Origin: Pleurodeles waltl
Taxonomy: Eukaryota > Chordata > Amphibia > Caudata > Salamandridae
Assembly: GCF_031143425.1 (NCBI RefSeq)
Contig: NC_090447.1
Coordinates: forward strand, 767,930,409 to 767,994,408
Reading direction: 5' to 3'
Length of the DNA: 64,000 nt
Part shown: positions 63,431 to 64,000 of the stretch, piece after piece
Layout of the letters: every line of letters starts with the position of its first letter
Numbering within the stretch: the stretch's first letter is position 1
Program-made: the position numbers and the translations under genes
The notes under the pieces: model-generated
What the model was told of the DNA's origin: nothing
Seen by the model: only the letters and a program-made list of their open reading frames with translations
The model's database searches: none

Positions 63431-64000
63431 CAGTTGGAGCTAGTCATAGGCAAATCAGTGTTGACCCTGCTTCAAGAGGAAAAGACCAGACTCATCTTCA
63501 AGGCCAGGTCCCCCCTGAGCTGGAACACAAGCAACCCAAGACCAGTTTTGCCTTGAGTAGTGCTCAACAGTCAAGTCTATATTGGTTCCAGTGACGAAGT
63601 GAGAAGGGGACCTACATCTGGGTCACTCCTTGCCACCTAGGGCTTTATATCAAACACATGAAAAGTGAAGGGGGAAGGCTTGCAAGTCCAACCACTGACA
63701 ATTGCTCAATGTAGCATTCTGGCCCATTATTCATTTGCCCCCCATGTCACCTCGGTTTTGACCCAGTCATGTGCAAATCAGTGTTGACCCTGCTCCATTG
63801 GGAAGAGTAGAGCCCAAACTGCGGGGAAAGGCCCTCCCAAAAGTGTAACACAAGCAACCAAAGCCTTGGTTAAGCCTCATTAAGTGATGCTCTCTTCCAG
63901 TGGCACGGTGGGCACAGAACACCTGTGTGCACATTCCCTTGCTACCTGGGGCTTAACATCAAATACACAAAAGGTGATGGAAGGGATGCTTGGAATAAGT
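63430..64000 (+). repeat. Tandem repeat of about 322 bp (two units, second cut by window edge)
   Basis: AGTCATAGGCAAATCAGTG at 63442 and AGTCATGTGCAAATCAGTG at 63764 begin two similar units. Both continue through GTTGACCCTGCT, GGAACACAAGCAACC or TGTAACACAAGCAACC, GTGATGCTC-like and TGCCACCTAGGGCTT or TGCTACCTGGGGCTT blocks to an ATCAAA(T/C)AC block. The array probably continues past the window. Satellite or dispersed repeat status is unknown. Confidence 0.7.

Overview
The window looks like vertebrate genomic DNA from a very large, transposon-swollen genome, most likely a salamander (a newt such as Pleurodeles is my best guess). That guess rests on the mix: DIRS and Ngaro tyrosine-recombinase retroelements, PIF/Harbinger DNA transposons with GC-rich palindromic relatives, L2/CR1-type LINEs, and almost no other coding content. 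I see no convincing host gene, tRNA, rRNA or CRISPR. Essentially every recognisable protein belongs to a mobile element.

Layout. 0.8-12.7 kb: a minus-strand Ngaro-type element (gag, RT, RNase H, tyrosine recombinase, SGNH hydrolase domain). A 5.5 kb unit of it, with flanking DNA, is present twice in direct tandem (1713-7211 and 7212-12670). Each copy carries a Harbinger-type MITE inside gag, a hAT-like MITE and a GA microsatellite. 13.7-14.7 kb: a Harbinger-like MITE with a TAA target duplication. About 16.0-31.8 kb: the two inverted terminal repeats of one old DIRS element, pushed about 16 kb apart by nested insertions: a palindromic MITE (16742), a complete 9.3 kb Harbinger element (17387-26696), and an LTR-like/MITE composite (27589-29771) that splits its RT gene. 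32.7-37.8 kb: a structurally complete minus-strand DIRS element with inverted repeats, an internal complementary region, gag, RT/RNase H and recombinase. 37.9-40.3 kb: a MITE and a LINE remnant. 40.3-46.0 kb: a plus-strand DIRS element with both terminal repeats and decayed genes. 46-54 kb: old AT-rich DNA with a very degraded second Harbinger element (Myb-like gene and transposase, convergent). 54.3-60.4 kb: a LINE with an intact 3 kb endonuclease-RT frame behind about three 1,073 bp 5' monomers. 62-63.4 kb: a decayed minus-strand LINE RT. 63.4-64 kb: a tandem repeat of about 322 bp.

How the parts fit. The Harbinger element encodes a DDE transposase (uninterrupted) on the plus strand and two different Myb/SANT-like genes on the minus strand, one either side. 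Its ends match those of the short palindromic MITEs, which it probably mobilised. The DIRS and Ngaro elements use reverse transcriptase plus a tyrosine recombinase instead of an integrase. One of them (32.7-37.8 kb) still shows the internal complementary region thought to template circle closure. Coordinates of degraded genes and element edges are approximate. Family calls come from motifs recognised by eye, without database searches.
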